Part shown: piece after piece, positions 16,248-24,616 of the stretch
How positions within the stretch are numbered: position 1 is the stretch's first letter
Layout of the letters: each line of letters opens with the position of its first letter
From: Yanghanlia caeni
GTDB lineage: Bacteria > Pseudomonadota > Gammaproteobacteria > Burkholderiales > Burkholderiaceae_B
DNA length: 34,900 nt
Assembly (NCBI GenBank): GCA_030733815.1
Contig: JAUZQE010000030.1
Span: forward strand, 1-34,900
Reading direction: 5' to 3'
Made by a program: the position numbers and the translations under genes
Notes under the pieces: generated by a model
Seen by the model: the letters and a program-made list of their open reading frames with translations, nothing else
Databases searched by the model: none
What the model was told of the DNA's origin: nothing

Positions 16248-17285
16248 ATGCAGAAAGATCCTCGTATGCTTGCCACGCTGTCTGTTTCGGGAACGCCTTT
16301 CGAGGTGGGGCAGGGGCTTGGCCTGTTCGGCAAGGCGGCGGTGAACGATTACCTGGTCAAAACGCCGGCCTGGGCATGCGTGATGCAATGGCGCAATACC
16401 GAACGCGCAAGCGAACTCCAAGGCCTCACACGCGAATTTTTTCCAGAGATCTGGGAAGAGATTGAAGGGCTGGCGCAAGGCCTGGGCTTGCCCGCAGACG
16501 ACGTTTTCCTGTGGAATTGCCGGGGCGACCTGTGGGCCATGGCGCCCGATGGCTGCACTACGGTCATGTCTGCGGGGTCTCAGGGTCTGCGCATCACGCA
16601 CAACGAAGACGGCGATCCCGGCCTTGCCGGGCGCTGTGCCGTCGCGTCCGTGCAGCCTCAGGGGCAACCTGCGTTTGCGTCGTTCGTGTATCCGGGTTCG
16701 ATTCCCGGCCACACCTTTGCCGTGACCCAGAGCGGCCTGGCCGTCACCGTGAACAACATTCGCTGGCTCGACGCCCGGCTTGGCGTGCCGCGCATGGTGC
16801 TGATGCGGGCTCTTCTGGCCACAGACGGCGTGGCACGTGCCGTGCAGCTGCTGCGCGAAACACCGCGGGCAGGCGGCTTTCACCTTGCCATCGCCGACAG
16901 CGGCAGCCAGCGCCTGGCAAGCGTGGAGTTCGGCCCGCACGTCTGTTCGGTGGTCGACGTGCAAGGCGTGCAGGTGCATGCGAATCATGCCATACACCCC
17001 AAGGCGCGCAACCTGCCACAGGTCATCACCGGGTCATCGGGGTTCCGGCAGATCCGGGCGGAACAGCTCGCGGCGCAGGGCCACCTGGAACCGCGTGCAG
17101 TGCTTGCCGATACCGGTTCAGAACGGTACCCGATCTACCGCTGTGATCCCGCCGACCCCGACAACGAAAACACTTTGGGCAACGTCGATATTCGCATTCG
17201 CGACGGTGCCATTGAATGGGAAGTGCGCGTGCACCCCGGGCAGGAGGCGTGTCTGCGGTTCAGAAATACAGCGCCCGTGCTGTGA
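16248..17285 (+). CDS. C45-family Ntn acyltransferase/hydrolase
   Basis: The product resembles the acyl-CoA:6-aminopenicillanic acid acyltransferase family (peptidase C45), N-terminal-nucleophile enzymes that cut themselves at a cysteine and then hydrolyse or transfer amide-linked acyl groups. DGCTTVM (near residue 103 from this start) contains the expected nucleophilic Cys. THNEDGDPG and NNIRW are further family landmarks. ATGs at 16248 and 16266 are both possible; neither has a clear ribosome binding site. No signal peptide is seen, so it should act in the cytoplasm. It follows the ABC importer in the same direction, which suggests it releases an acid from an imported amide or amino-acid conjugate that the upstream ligase then activates. 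That is inference. Confidence 0.78.
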   Translation: MQKDPRMLATLSVSGTPFEVGQGLGLFGKAAVNDYLVKTPAWACVMQWRNTERASELQGLTREFFPEIWEEIEGLAQGLGLPADDVFLWNCRGDLWAMAPDGCTTVMSAGSQGLRITHNEDGDPGLAGRCAVASVQPQGQPAFASFVYPGSIPGHTFAVTQSGLAVTVNNIRWLDARLGVPRMVLMRALLATDGVARAVQLLRETPRAGGFHLAIADSGSQRLASVEFGPHVCSVVDVQGVQVHANHAIHPKARNLPQVITGSSGFRQIRAEQLAAQGHLEPRAVLADTGSERYPIYRCDPADPDNENTLGNVDIRIRDGAIEWEVRVHPGQEACLRFRNTAPVL

Positions 17286-17302
17286 ACGCCGCGCGGTCAG
17301 CC

Positions 17303-17929
17303 CTATCTGGGGTCGAGCTTCCAGCCCGTCGTCTGAAGCTCTTCTCGCATGATTTCTGCAATCCATTTCGTTCGCTGTGGGGCCATTCGGCTGTGTATGG
17401 CCCCGACGCTTATGGCGGCATACGATCCGGGTGATGTCTGAAATGAAACTCCGACGCCCGAGACACCGTCGGCTACCAGATCGCGGGTACAGGCATACCC
17501 TCTGCGGCGAATGTCGTGGATCTCGCGCATCAGCGTTGGCAGGTTTGCCCGGCCTTTCGGAAGGTCCTTGTGCTGCCTGCTGTGAAAATCGGCGATTTCC
17601 ACGTCGTCGAGTGTGGCCAGCAGCGCCGTGCCGGCCGAGCCTATGCCCAGAAGTCGCAAGCCATCAATCTGAAGTACCAGTGCCTTGATCGGAAAACTTC
17701 CCTCTTCATAGTGGATGCAATGGGCATAGTCGCCATTGCGCACCACGATGTACACCGTGTCTTCGGTGCGTCGGGCAAGTCGCATCATGAGCGGCTTGCA
17801 CCGTTCAAGGATCGGCACACGGCTCATGGACTTGAGCCCCAGCTGCATGGCTTCCAGACCCAGACGGTAGCGTTTCTTGTCGCCCCGCTCCAGCAGGCCC
17901 GCGTCGACGAGTGCCGATAGCAGCGGCAT
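17303..17929 (-). pseudogene. IclR-family regulator, 5'-truncated remnant
   Basis: The 208 residues that remain are the end of the DNA-binding domain (LLSALVDAGLLERGDKKRYR) and the whole ligand-binding half of an IclR regulator (SRVPILERCKPLMMRLARRT, GIGSAGTALLA, RRRGYACTRD, VSFQTSPGSYAAISV). The first 50-60 residues with most of the winged helix-turn-helix are gone; an in-frame TAA lies nine bases upstream of the only plausible ATG (17927-17929). It therefore cannot bind DNA in the normal way. The break falls exactly where the Bug remnant begins on the other strand, so one deletion probably removed both 5' ends. The 3' end is intact and convergent with the C45 gene. Confidence 0.75.
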
Positions 17930-18677
17930 GCTGAGTCTTTACTCTGTCGCCAAGAGTGATCCGGACGGTTACGTTCTTGGCCTCGGTGTAAGTGGAACCT
18001 TGGTGACCGGCCCTCATTTGCAGAAGAACACGCCCTACGATGTGAAGGCCGACTTCACTCCGATCGGCATGGTCGCAAAGGTGCCGATGGTGCTGCTGGC
18101 GGGGCCCGCATTCAAGGAAGATTCGGTTGCGGGGCTGATCAAGGCCGCCCGCGCCAACCCGGGTGATATCCATTTTGCGTCAGGGGCACAGGCGTTCGAA
18201 TTGGCAATGCAGCTTTTGAACAGCCGAGCCCAGATCGAAACCTCCTCCGTTTCGTACAAAGGCGGTGCGGCGGCGTCAATTGACGTAATCGCGGGTCGCG
18301 TGCCGATCATGGTAGACAGTATTGGCGCCCAGAAAGCCAATATCCAGGATGGAAAATTGCGGCCTCTGGCTGTTCTCGACAGTGTGCGGTCGCCGGTCCT
18401 TCCGGATGTGCCCACCATGAAGGAAGCGGGGGTCGAAGATTACGAGGCGGTTGGCTGGATTGCGCTCGTCGCCCCCAAGGGCACGCCCGATCCGATCGTG
18501 TCGAAGTTGAACGACCAGATACGAAAGATCGTGAACAGCGCGAACTTCAGGGAAAAGCTGGAATCGCTGGGGTTTGAACCGAGCGCAAGCAGTCCTGACG
18601 AGTTGCAGGCAACGATAAGCGCCGAGTATGACAAGTGGGGCGAGGTTGTCCGGGTTGCCGGCCTGAGCGTCAATTAG
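17928..18677 (+). pseudogene. Bug-type (TTT) periplasmic binding protein, 5'-truncated remnant
   Basis: The reading frame keeps about 249 residues of a tripartite-tricarboxylate-type (Bug) binding protein: SVAKSDPDGYVLGLG, YDVKADFTPIGMVA, SYKGGAAASIDVIAGRVPIM, LRPLAVLDSVRSPVLPDVPT and VGWIALVAPKGTPDPIV all follow the family order. Bug proteins are usually about 320-330 residues; the signal peptide and first 70-80 residues are missing, so it could not be exported. The coding frame is otherwise open to its natural TAG. The ATG at 17928 shares the GCATGC with the IclR remnant on the other strand. A terminator-like hairpin follows at 18690. Confidence 0.75.
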
Positions 18678-18689
18678 TCTTCGTCAACG

Positions 18690-18710
18690 GGTGCCGCGTT
18701 CTGCGGCACC
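18690..18710 (+). terminator. hairpin after the Bug remnant, terminator-like
   Basis: GGTGCCGC and GCGGCACC form eight perfect pairs around GTTCT, 12 bases beyond the Bug stop. The following bases (ACCAAATTTCCTCT) are only partly T-rich. It probably ended the original Bug transcript, so the monooxygenase operon downstream may have its own promoter in the AT-richer stretch 18711-18790. Confidence 0.5.
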
Positions 18711-18798
18711 ACCAAATTTCCTCTCACGCATTATTTTTGTCGACGTGCGTTCTTTGAGCACGGCGTCGGTGAAGTATTGCCTTTTTTGGATGCACGAC

Positions 18799-20763
18799 AT
18801 GCCTACTACACAAGTTCAGCAAGATGATGATTGGAGCCGGATGCTGGAACAGGCTCTGCCACAAGCCAATGTGCCCACGCTCCTGATGGTTCTCTACCAT
18901 CTGACAGGCGATCGCAAATGGCTTTCCGAGCGCTACCAGTGCAGCCGCATCATGGGTCTCGATGACAACGATTCGGGCGGCTTGCCAGAGGACGTGCAGA
19001 ACGAAATCCGTTCCGAGTTCTTTGCGGCGGTGATGCAGTGGAAGAATGGTGTTGCACCCGCCTTGCCGGGGCCGCAAGAGAAGGAACTGGTGCTGATGCT
19101 GGAGCGTAGCGTAGGCGAAACCATACCGGATTCCTATGGTCCCATGATCTCCTCCTGGCTCGGCCTGGACCCCGAGTTCAGGCTCGACCAGCGTGGCGAA
19201 TTCGCCATGCGGCCGGATTTCAAGGTGGTGATTATCGGAGCAGGGGTAGCGGGAATCTGTGCCGCCATTCGACTCAAGGCGGCCGGGATTTCTTACGTGG
19301 TGATCGAGAAGAACTCCGATGCCGGGGGCACCTGGTACGAGAACAAGTACCCCGGCGCGGGTGTTGATACACCCAACCACATTTATTCGTTTTCTTTCGC
19401 GAAGGGCGACTGGACGAAATACTTCGCATTGCGCGATGAGATTCAGGACTATTTCCTAAAGGTTGTCGACGATTTCGATATTCGTTCGAACATTCGCTTC
19501 AATACGCGCTGCGACTCACTCGTGTTTGACGAATCGTCGAGCCGCTGGAAGGTTGAAATCACCGCAGACAGCGGCCGGCACGAGATGCTGGAAGCCGACG
19601 TGGTCATCAGCGCAGTCGGCATTCTCAACGTGCCGAAGTACCCGAACATTCCGGGCCTCGACTCTTTCACCGGCGATTGCTTCCATACGGCGCGGTGGCC
19701 CGACGGTTACTCGGTTGAAGGTAAACGGGTGGGCGTGATCGGTAACGGCGCCAGCGCCATGCAGATTGTTCCCGCGGTCGCTGATTCCACGAAGCACCTT
19801 ACCGTGTTTCAGCGTTCGAAACAGTGGGCTGCACCATTCGAGCGTTTTCACAAAGACGTGCCGTCAGGCGTGCGGTTTCTGTTGCGCGAGATTCCGTTCT
19901 ATCAGGAATGGTATCGCCAGCGCCTGGCCTGGGTATTCAACGATCGCATCCATTCGTCGTTGCAGATCGACCCGGAGTGGCCGCATCCGGAGCGTGCCAT
20001 CAACCGGCGCAACGACAAGCACCGGGAGTTCTTCGAGCGCTATATCAAGGAAGAGCTGGGTCCGCGCCAGGATCTCCTGAGCGAAGTGCTTCCGGATTAC
20101 CCCCCGTTCGGCAAGCGCATGCTGCTCGACAACGGCTGGTACCGCACCTTGATCAAGCCCAATGTGTCGCTGGTCAATACCCATATTGATCATGTCGATG
20201 GCAATGCAGTGGTGACGAAGGATGGCAAGCGCCATGAACTCGACACGCTCATTATTGCGACCGGCTTCAACGCAGTGAATTTCCTCTCCTCACTGGAGGT
20301 GGTTGGCCGCAATGCAGAACGGCTGGCCGACCGCTGGGCGAAGACGGGGGCGGAAGCCTATCTCGGCGTCACGATTCCCGGCTTTCCGAATTTGTTCGTT
20401 CTGGCCGGCCCGAACACGGCTCTGGGGCATGGCGGCAGTGTGGTGGCGAATCTGGAGATTCAGGTGCGCTACGTTATGGGCCTTCTGAAGCAGGTCATGC
20501 GAAACGCCGAGGGCCAGCGCTTCGAAATTGAAGTTCGTCGCGATATTCACGACGACTACAACGAGCGCGTTCAGAGTGCCCATCAGAAGATGATCTGGTC
20601 GCATCGGGGTATGTCGAACTGGTACCGAAATGACCAAGGCAAGATCGTTGCCCCGACACCCTTCCGGAATGACGATTACTGGCACATGTTGCGCGCAACG
20701 CGGCTCGAGGACTTCATCGTTCGCATCGGCGCCGATGCGGCCCTGGAAGAAAGCATTTCTTAG
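18799..20763 (+). CDS. FAD-dependent Baeyer-Villiger-type monooxygenase
   Basis: The enzyme should use NADPH and oxygen to turn a ketone into an ester or lactone. GAGVAGICAAIRLKAAG (from residue 147) is the FAD-binding Rossmann motif, FTGDCFHTARWP (from residue 290) is the Baeyer-Villiger fingerprint FxGxxxHxxxWP, and GNGASAMQIVP follows as the NADPH-binding Rossmann motif. An extension of about 140 residues precedes the FAD domain, as in 4-hydroxyacetophenone monooxygenase-type proteins, and the roughly 654-residue length agrees. I chose ATG 18799 with GGA upstream; ATG 18790 is nearly equal, and a start at 18691 would fall inside the terminator hairpin. It leads a five-gene run with CoA-transferase, patatin-like hydrolase, NTF2-like protein and racemase. 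Confidence 0.85.
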   Translation: MPTTQVQQDDDWSRMLEQALPQANVPTLLMVLYHLTGDRKWLSERYQCSRIMGLDDNDSGGLPEDVQNEIRSEFFAAVMQWKNGVAPALPGPQEKELVLMLERSVGETIPDSYGPMISSWLGLDPEFRLDQRGEFAMRPDFKVVIIGAGVAGICAAIRLKAAGISYVVIEKNSDAGGTWYENKYPGAGVDTPNHIYSFSFAKGDWTKYFALRDEIQDYFLKVVDDFDIRSNIRFNTRCDSLVFDESSSRWKVEITADSGRHEMLEADVVISAVGILNVPKYPNIPGLDSFTGDCFHTARWPDGYSVEGKRVGVIGNGASAMQIVPAVADSTKHLTVFQRSKQWAAPFERFHKDVPSGVRFLLREIPFYQEWYRQRLAWVFNDRIHSSLQIDPEWPHPERAINRRNDKHREFFERYIKEELGPRQDLLSEVLPDYPPFGKRMLLDNGWYRTLIKPNVSLVNTHIDHVDGNAVVTKDGKRHELDTLIIATGFNAVNFLSSLEVVGRNAERLADRWAKTGAEAYLGVTIPGFPNLFVLAGPNTALGHGGSVVANLEIQVRYVMGLLKQVMRNAEGQRFEIEVRRDIHDDYNERVQSAHQKMIWSHRGMSNWYRNDQGKIVAPTPFRNDDYWHMLRATRLEDFIVRIGADAALEESIS

Positions 20764-20777
20764 TGAGCGGTTCTGAA

Positions 20778-21995
20778 ATGACGAAACAGACTGGCGATGC
20801 GCCGAAGCATCTTCTGAGCGGGTTGCGCATTCTTGATCTTGGCACCATGGTGGCTGGCCCGGTTGCATGCACCCTTTTCGGTGACTTCGGGGCCGAAGTC
20901 ATCAAGGTGGAGGTACCGCGTCGGGGCGACACCGTACGTGATATCGGACCTTACGTTGATGACGTGTGTCTTTACTGGAGCGTCGAGAATCGCAACAAGA
21001 AATCGATCACGCTCGACCTTCGCAAGCCGAAGGGAAGGGAGCTTCTGCTTCGGCTGGTCGAGCATGCGGATGCCGTGGTCGAGAATTTCAGACCCGGCAC
21101 ACTGGAGCGGTGGGGCTTGTCGTATGACGAGATGAAGAAGCACAACCCCGACCTGATTTTGTTGCGCATTTCCGGATTCGGGCAGACCGGTCCGTACCGG
21201 GAGCGGGCGGGCTACGACCGTATCGCGCTCGCATTCGGTGGCGTGATGGGCATCACCGGTTTTCCGGACCGGCCGCCCGTGAAGATCGGTACTTCAGTGG
21301 CCGATTATCAGTCGGCCATATTGGGAGCGTTCGCACTGCTCATGGCGATTTATCATCGCGATCAGCACGGCGGGGGCGGGCAGGAGATCGACCTCGCCAT
21401 GTATGAGGCGATTGCCCGGTTCACCGATGTCCTGATTCCCACGTACGACCGGCTTGGCATTGCCCGCCAGCGACGAGGGAACACGCATTTTGCCTCGGCA
21501 CCCGGCGAGCACTTCCTGACCAGTGACGGGCGCTATCTCATCCTGACCATTTCTGCGAATGCGGGATTCCAAAGGCTCTGTGAGGCCATGAACCGGCCTG
21601 ATTGGGCAGCGGATCCACGGTTTCGGTCACATGAGTCGCGCTGGGAGCATGTGGATGAACTCAACAAGGGAGTTGCAGACTGGATTCTCAGCAAACCCGT
21701 TGAAGAGATCTGCCGATTGCTCGACGAGGCCAAGCTCGCCTACTCGTTCATCTACAGCGTGGCCGACATGCTGGAAGACGAGCATTACAAGGCCCGTGGC
21801 ACGATCACCGAGGTGCAGGACCCGAAGATCGGTCCGATACGCATGACCGGCGTCGTTCCGCGGTTCTCGAATGCGCCGGCAAAACCCATTTCACCTGCGC
21901 CGGATCTGGGCGACTGCAACGAAGAGATTTACTCCGGGATGCTCGGGCTGAGTGCGCAGGAGTTGGAACGGTTGTCGGCTGAAGAGGTGATCTGA
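20778..21995 (+). CDS. family III CoA-transferase (CaiB/BaiF)
   Basis: A CoA-transferase that moves CoA between carboxylic acids through an aspartyl-CoA thioester. LSGLRILDLGTMVAGPVACTLFGDFGAEVIKVE at the N-terminus and the NKKSITLDLR segment are typical. Asp176 in TSVADYQSA sits where the catalytic Asp of formyl-CoA transferase lies. The ATG at 20778 is preferred; a GTG at 20763 overlapping the monooxygenase stop is the alternative. The length, about 405 residues, is normal. The next gene starts with a one-base overlap (TGATG). In context it probably charges the acid released after Baeyer-Villiger oxidation and ester cleavage. Confidence 0.87.
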   Translation: MTKQTGDAPKHLLSGLRILDLGTMVAGPVACTLFGDFGAEVIKVEVPRRGDTVRDIGPYVDDVCLYWSVENRNKKSITLDLRKPKGRELLLRLVEHADAVVENFRPGTLERWGLSYDEMKKHNPDLILLRISGFGQTGPYRERAGYDRIALAFGGVMGITGFPDRPPVKIGTSVADYQSAILGAFALLMAIYHRDQHGGGGQEIDLAMYEAIARFTDVLIPTYDRLGIARQRRGNTHFASAPGEHFLTSDGRYLILTISANAGFQRLCEAMNRPDWAADPRFRSHESRWEHVDELNKGVADWILSKPVEEICRLLDEAKLAYSFIYSVADMLEDEHYKARGTITEVQDPKIGPIRMTGVVPRFSNAPAKPISPAPDLGDCNEEIYSGMLGLSAQELERLSAEEVI

Positions 21996-22855
21996 TGCCG
22001 GGTCACCCCTCATTTTCACTGGTGCTCGGTGGCGGCGGAGTCACGGGAATCGCCTGGCTCACCGGCGTCATGGCGGGGCTGGTTCGTGCCGGCTGGCGAC
22101 TTCCAGGGCAGACGCGCTTCGTCGGCACGTCGGCAGGCTCTGTCGTGGCGGCCGAGCTCTCGAACGGCGTGCCGGCGGAAGAACTGCTGGCTCGCCAGCT
22201 TATGCCACCGCAGACCCGGGGGGAGCAGTATCGCCCTTATTCCCAGCGTGAGGCCGACGCGAAGAACGTGGTGCTCGTAAACAAGACCGGGGGCGATCTG
22301 CGTGCGGCTCGGCAACGAATCGGCGCATTCGCCCTTCGGTCGGAAACGCCTGATCTCGCAACCCGGCGGGAAATTATTCAGTCTCGCTTGTCGATGCCGG
22401 AATGGCCGGACGCCTCATTGCTATTGACGGCGGTGGACGTCGTGACCGGAGAGCGGGTGGTATTGCAGCGTGCGAGTGGCCTGACATTACTGGATGCGGT
22501 AATGGCCAGTTGTGCCGTGCCAGGAGTCTGGCCGGTGGTGCCTTTCGATGACCGGGGGCTCATGGACGGCGGACTGCATTCCATGACCAACGCTGATCTT
22601 GCTCTGGGATCAACGCATGCGCTGATTCTCGCACCTCTTGGCTATTCCGAAGGCAATCCGGTGTCCGGCCATCTTCGCAGCGAGGAAGCCGCCCTGCGTG
22701 CAACAGGAATGGATGTCCACGTCATCGTTCCCGATGAGCAATCGCAGGAAGCAATTGGAGACAACGTCCTCGATCCGTCCCGGATCGAGGAAAGCGCTCA
22801 CGCGGGCTTGCGGCAGTCCGAGCGTGAGCGCAAGGAACTCGGGAAGAAAAAATGA
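21995..22855 (+). CDS. patatin-like phospholipase/esterase
   Basis: A patatin-fold hydrolase of 286 residues. LVLGGGGVTGIAW near the N-terminus forms the oxyanion loop, Ser46 in GTSAGS is the nucleophile (GxSxG) and Asp191 in LMDGG completes the Ser-Asp dyad. No signal peptide or membrane helix is seen, so it should be cytoplasmic. The ATG shares a base with the CoA-transferase stop and the end overlaps the following gene by four bases, so it belongs firmly to the operon. Next to a Baeyer-Villiger monooxygenase, it could hydrolyse the ester or lactone product rather than phospholipids; that role is inferred from position. Confidence 0.85.
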   Translation: MPGHPSFSLVLGGGGVTGIAWLTGVMAGLVRAGWRLPGQTRFVGTSAGSVVAAELSNGVPAEELLARQLMPPQTRGEQYRPYSQREADAKNVVLVNKTGGDLRAARQRIGAFALRSETPDLATRREIIQSRLSMPEWPDASLLLTAVDVVTGERVVLQRASGLTLLDAVMASCAVPGVWPVVPFDDRGLMDGGLHSMTNADLALGSTHALILAPLGYSEGNPVSGHLRSEEAALRATGMDVHVIVPDEQSQEAIGDNVLDPSRIEESAHAGLRQSERERKELGKKK

Positions 22856-23427
22856 TTGATCAATATTCTCCGGAACGCATGATTGACCGCGCGATGATTC
22901 AGGACGTCATTTATCGCTGGTGCCGTGCGATTGACCGCCTGGATCGCCAAGGTATGCTGGATGTGTTTCATCCGGGTGCGCATGACAGCCACGGTGCCTA
23001 TATCGGGCCAATCGAGGGGCTGGTTGACTGGGTATTCGAGCGCCACAAGCCCATCACGTTTTCCAGCCATTTCATCGGGAATATGCTCATTGAGTTTGCT
23101 TCCCCGGATGTCGCGCTTGTGGAGTCCTATATCAGGACGATCCAGCAATACCCCGCCGCCGCGAAGAATGAACTGGCGCAGCTCACCGGGGGCCCCAGCG
23201 GCGCGCCGGATAGCGCAATAGACATGTTCACCTCCTCCCGCTATCTCGACCGCATGGAAAAGCGTGACGGTGAATGGCGGATCGCGCACCGCACGCTGAT
23301 TCAGGACTGGAAGCAGATCGTCGAAGTCAGGGAGCAGGCCTTGCAGCCCCGCGAAGGGTGGGTGATCGGGCGCCGCGATGGCAGAGACGCCATGCAGGAA
23401 GCACGCAAGGAGCTCGGGATCGCATGA
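22852..23427 (+). CDS. NTF2/SnoaL-like protein (cone-shaped alpha-beta barrel)
   Basis: The 191-residue product fits the SnoaL/NTF2-like superfamily, whose members include dehydratases, isomerases and cyclases acting on steroid-like or polyketide substrates. IQDVIYRWCRAIDRLDRQGM (residues 16-35) and TFSSHFIGNMLIEF are the helix and strand that normally carry active-site residues: Asp28 and the His in SSHFIGN are present. At the position where BaiE-like dehydratases have Tyr there appears to be Trp23, so the chemistry may differ. The C-terminal 40 residues form a charged tail. It overlaps the patatin-like gene and the racemase gene by four bases each (ATGA). Function is not certain; a dehydration or isomerisation step in the same pathway is plausible. 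Confidence 0.75.
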   Translation: MIDQYSPERMIDRAMIQDVIYRWCRAIDRLDRQGMLDVFHPGAHDSHGAYIGPIEGLVDWVFERHKPITFSSHFIGNMLIEFASPDVALVESYIRTIQQYPAAAKNELAQLTGGPSGAPDSAIDMFTSSRYLDRMEKRDGEWRIAHRTLIQDWKQIVEVREQALQPREGWVIGRRDGRDAMQEARKELGIA

Positions 23428-24545
23428 TGGATGAGGCTGCCGGGGCTCGTGGCGCCCTTCACGGCGTAAGAGTCATTGAAATGGCAGGCTTCGGCCCCGC
23501 ACCGTTCTGCGGAATGCTGCTGGCGGACATGGGGGCCGATGTCGTGCGGGTGGAGCGTGCCAACGCACCCGAGCGCGGGTTCCCGATGGAACCGCGTTTC
23601 GAGGTTCTGAATCGCGGCCGTCGTTCCATTGCGCTTGACCTGAAAACAGACTTGGGCCGATCGACCCTTTTGCGTCTGGTGGGCAAGGCCGCAATACTCA
23701 TCGAGGGATTTCGCCCGGGAGTCATGGAGCGTCTGGGAGCGGGCCCGCAAGAATGCCTGGAGCTGAATCCGGCTTTGGTGTATGGGCGTGTCACGGGCTA
23801 TGGGCAGGATGGGCCCATGGCGCATATGGCCGGTCACGACTTGAACTACGTCGCGCTTACCGGCGCACTGCACGCTGTCGGCCCGGCAAACGGTGATCCC
23901 GTACCGCCGCTGAACCTGGTTGGCGACTTCGGCGGCGGGGGTATGCTGCTGGCGGTAGGAGTGCTGTCGGCATACATCGAGGCACTGAGGTCGGGAACGG
24001 GGCAAGTCGTTGACGCCGCAATGGTCGACGGGGCCAGCCTGCTGCTGGCAAGCACCTATGGCCTGATGGCCGCCGGATACTGGACGGACGAACGTGGCAG
24101 CAACGTTCTGGATGGGGGTGCACCCTGGTATTCCGTATACCGCAGCAAAGATGGCCGATACGTGAGTGTTGCCGCGGTGGAGCAGCGTTTCTACGACGAG
24201 CTTCTTCGCATTCTGGGCCTGGACTCCGCGTCACTGCCCAGCCGCAAAGACAAGGCGCGCTGGCCCGAGTTGCGGCGCGTATTCGCCGCGCGGTTTGCCG
24301 AGCTTTCGAGCGCCGAAATCGATGCGCTGCTGTCGGGAAGCGACGCCTGTTATGCACCGGTCATGTCGTTGCGCGATGCGCCTGCAAACGCCCAGTTGCA
24401 GGCACGCCGTACGTTCATTACCGTTGACGGTGTGGTGCAGCCCGCACCCGCGCCGCGGTTCAGCGCGACCCGTGCCAGTGTGAGGCGCCCCCCACCCAGG
24501 CCGGGCGAACATACCGAAGAGGTTCTGCGGGAGTGGCTGGAGTAG
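23424..24545 (+). CDS. alpha-methylacyl-CoA racemase (AMACR-like)
   Basis: A family III CoA-transferase fold protein of 373 residues whose residues mark it as a racemase rather than a transferase. His138 in MAGHDLNYVALTG, Asp168 in NLVGDFGGGGM and Glu253 in AAVEQRFYDEL have exactly the spacing (30 and 85) of His126, Asp156 and Glu241 of Mycobacterium tuberculosis MCR. The enzyme would invert the 2-methyl centre of a branched acyl-CoA so beta-oxidation can proceed. The ATG at 23424 gives a four-base overlap with the NTF2-like stop; longer in-frame starts inside that gene are unlikely. It is the last of the five-gene run. No dehydrogenase or thiolase follows. Confidence 0.88.
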   Translation: MMDEAAGARGALHGVRVIEMAGFGPAPFCGMLLADMGADVVRVERANAPERGFPMEPRFEVLNRGRRSIALDLKTDLGRSTLLRLVGKAAILIEGFRPGVMERLGAGPQECLELNPALVYGRVTGYGQDGPMAHMAGHDLNYVALTGALHAVGPANGDPVPPLNLVGDFGGGGMLLAVGVLSAYIEALRSGTGQVVDAAMVDGASLLLASTYGLMAAGYWTDERGSNVLDGGAPWYSVYRSKDGRYVSVAAVEQRFYDELLRILGLDSASLPSRKDKARWPELRRVFAARFAELSSAEIDALLSGSDACYAPVMSLRDAPANAQLQARRTFITVDGVVQPAPAPRFSATRASVRRPPPRPGEHTEEVLREWLE

Positions 24546-24616
24546 AGAACCCCGGCAATGAGATGCCCCGTACAGGGTTTGGTAGTATTCTCTTCACGAA
24601 TCACGCTAAGCCAACC

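Noticed and set aside
20778-24545. Carnitine-type (Cai) operon because of two CaiB/BaiF-family proteins
   Set aside because: The second protein has the alpha-methylacyl-CoA racemase triad and the neighbours are a Baeyer-Villiger monooxygenase and a patatin-like hydrolase; no carnitine enzymes are present.
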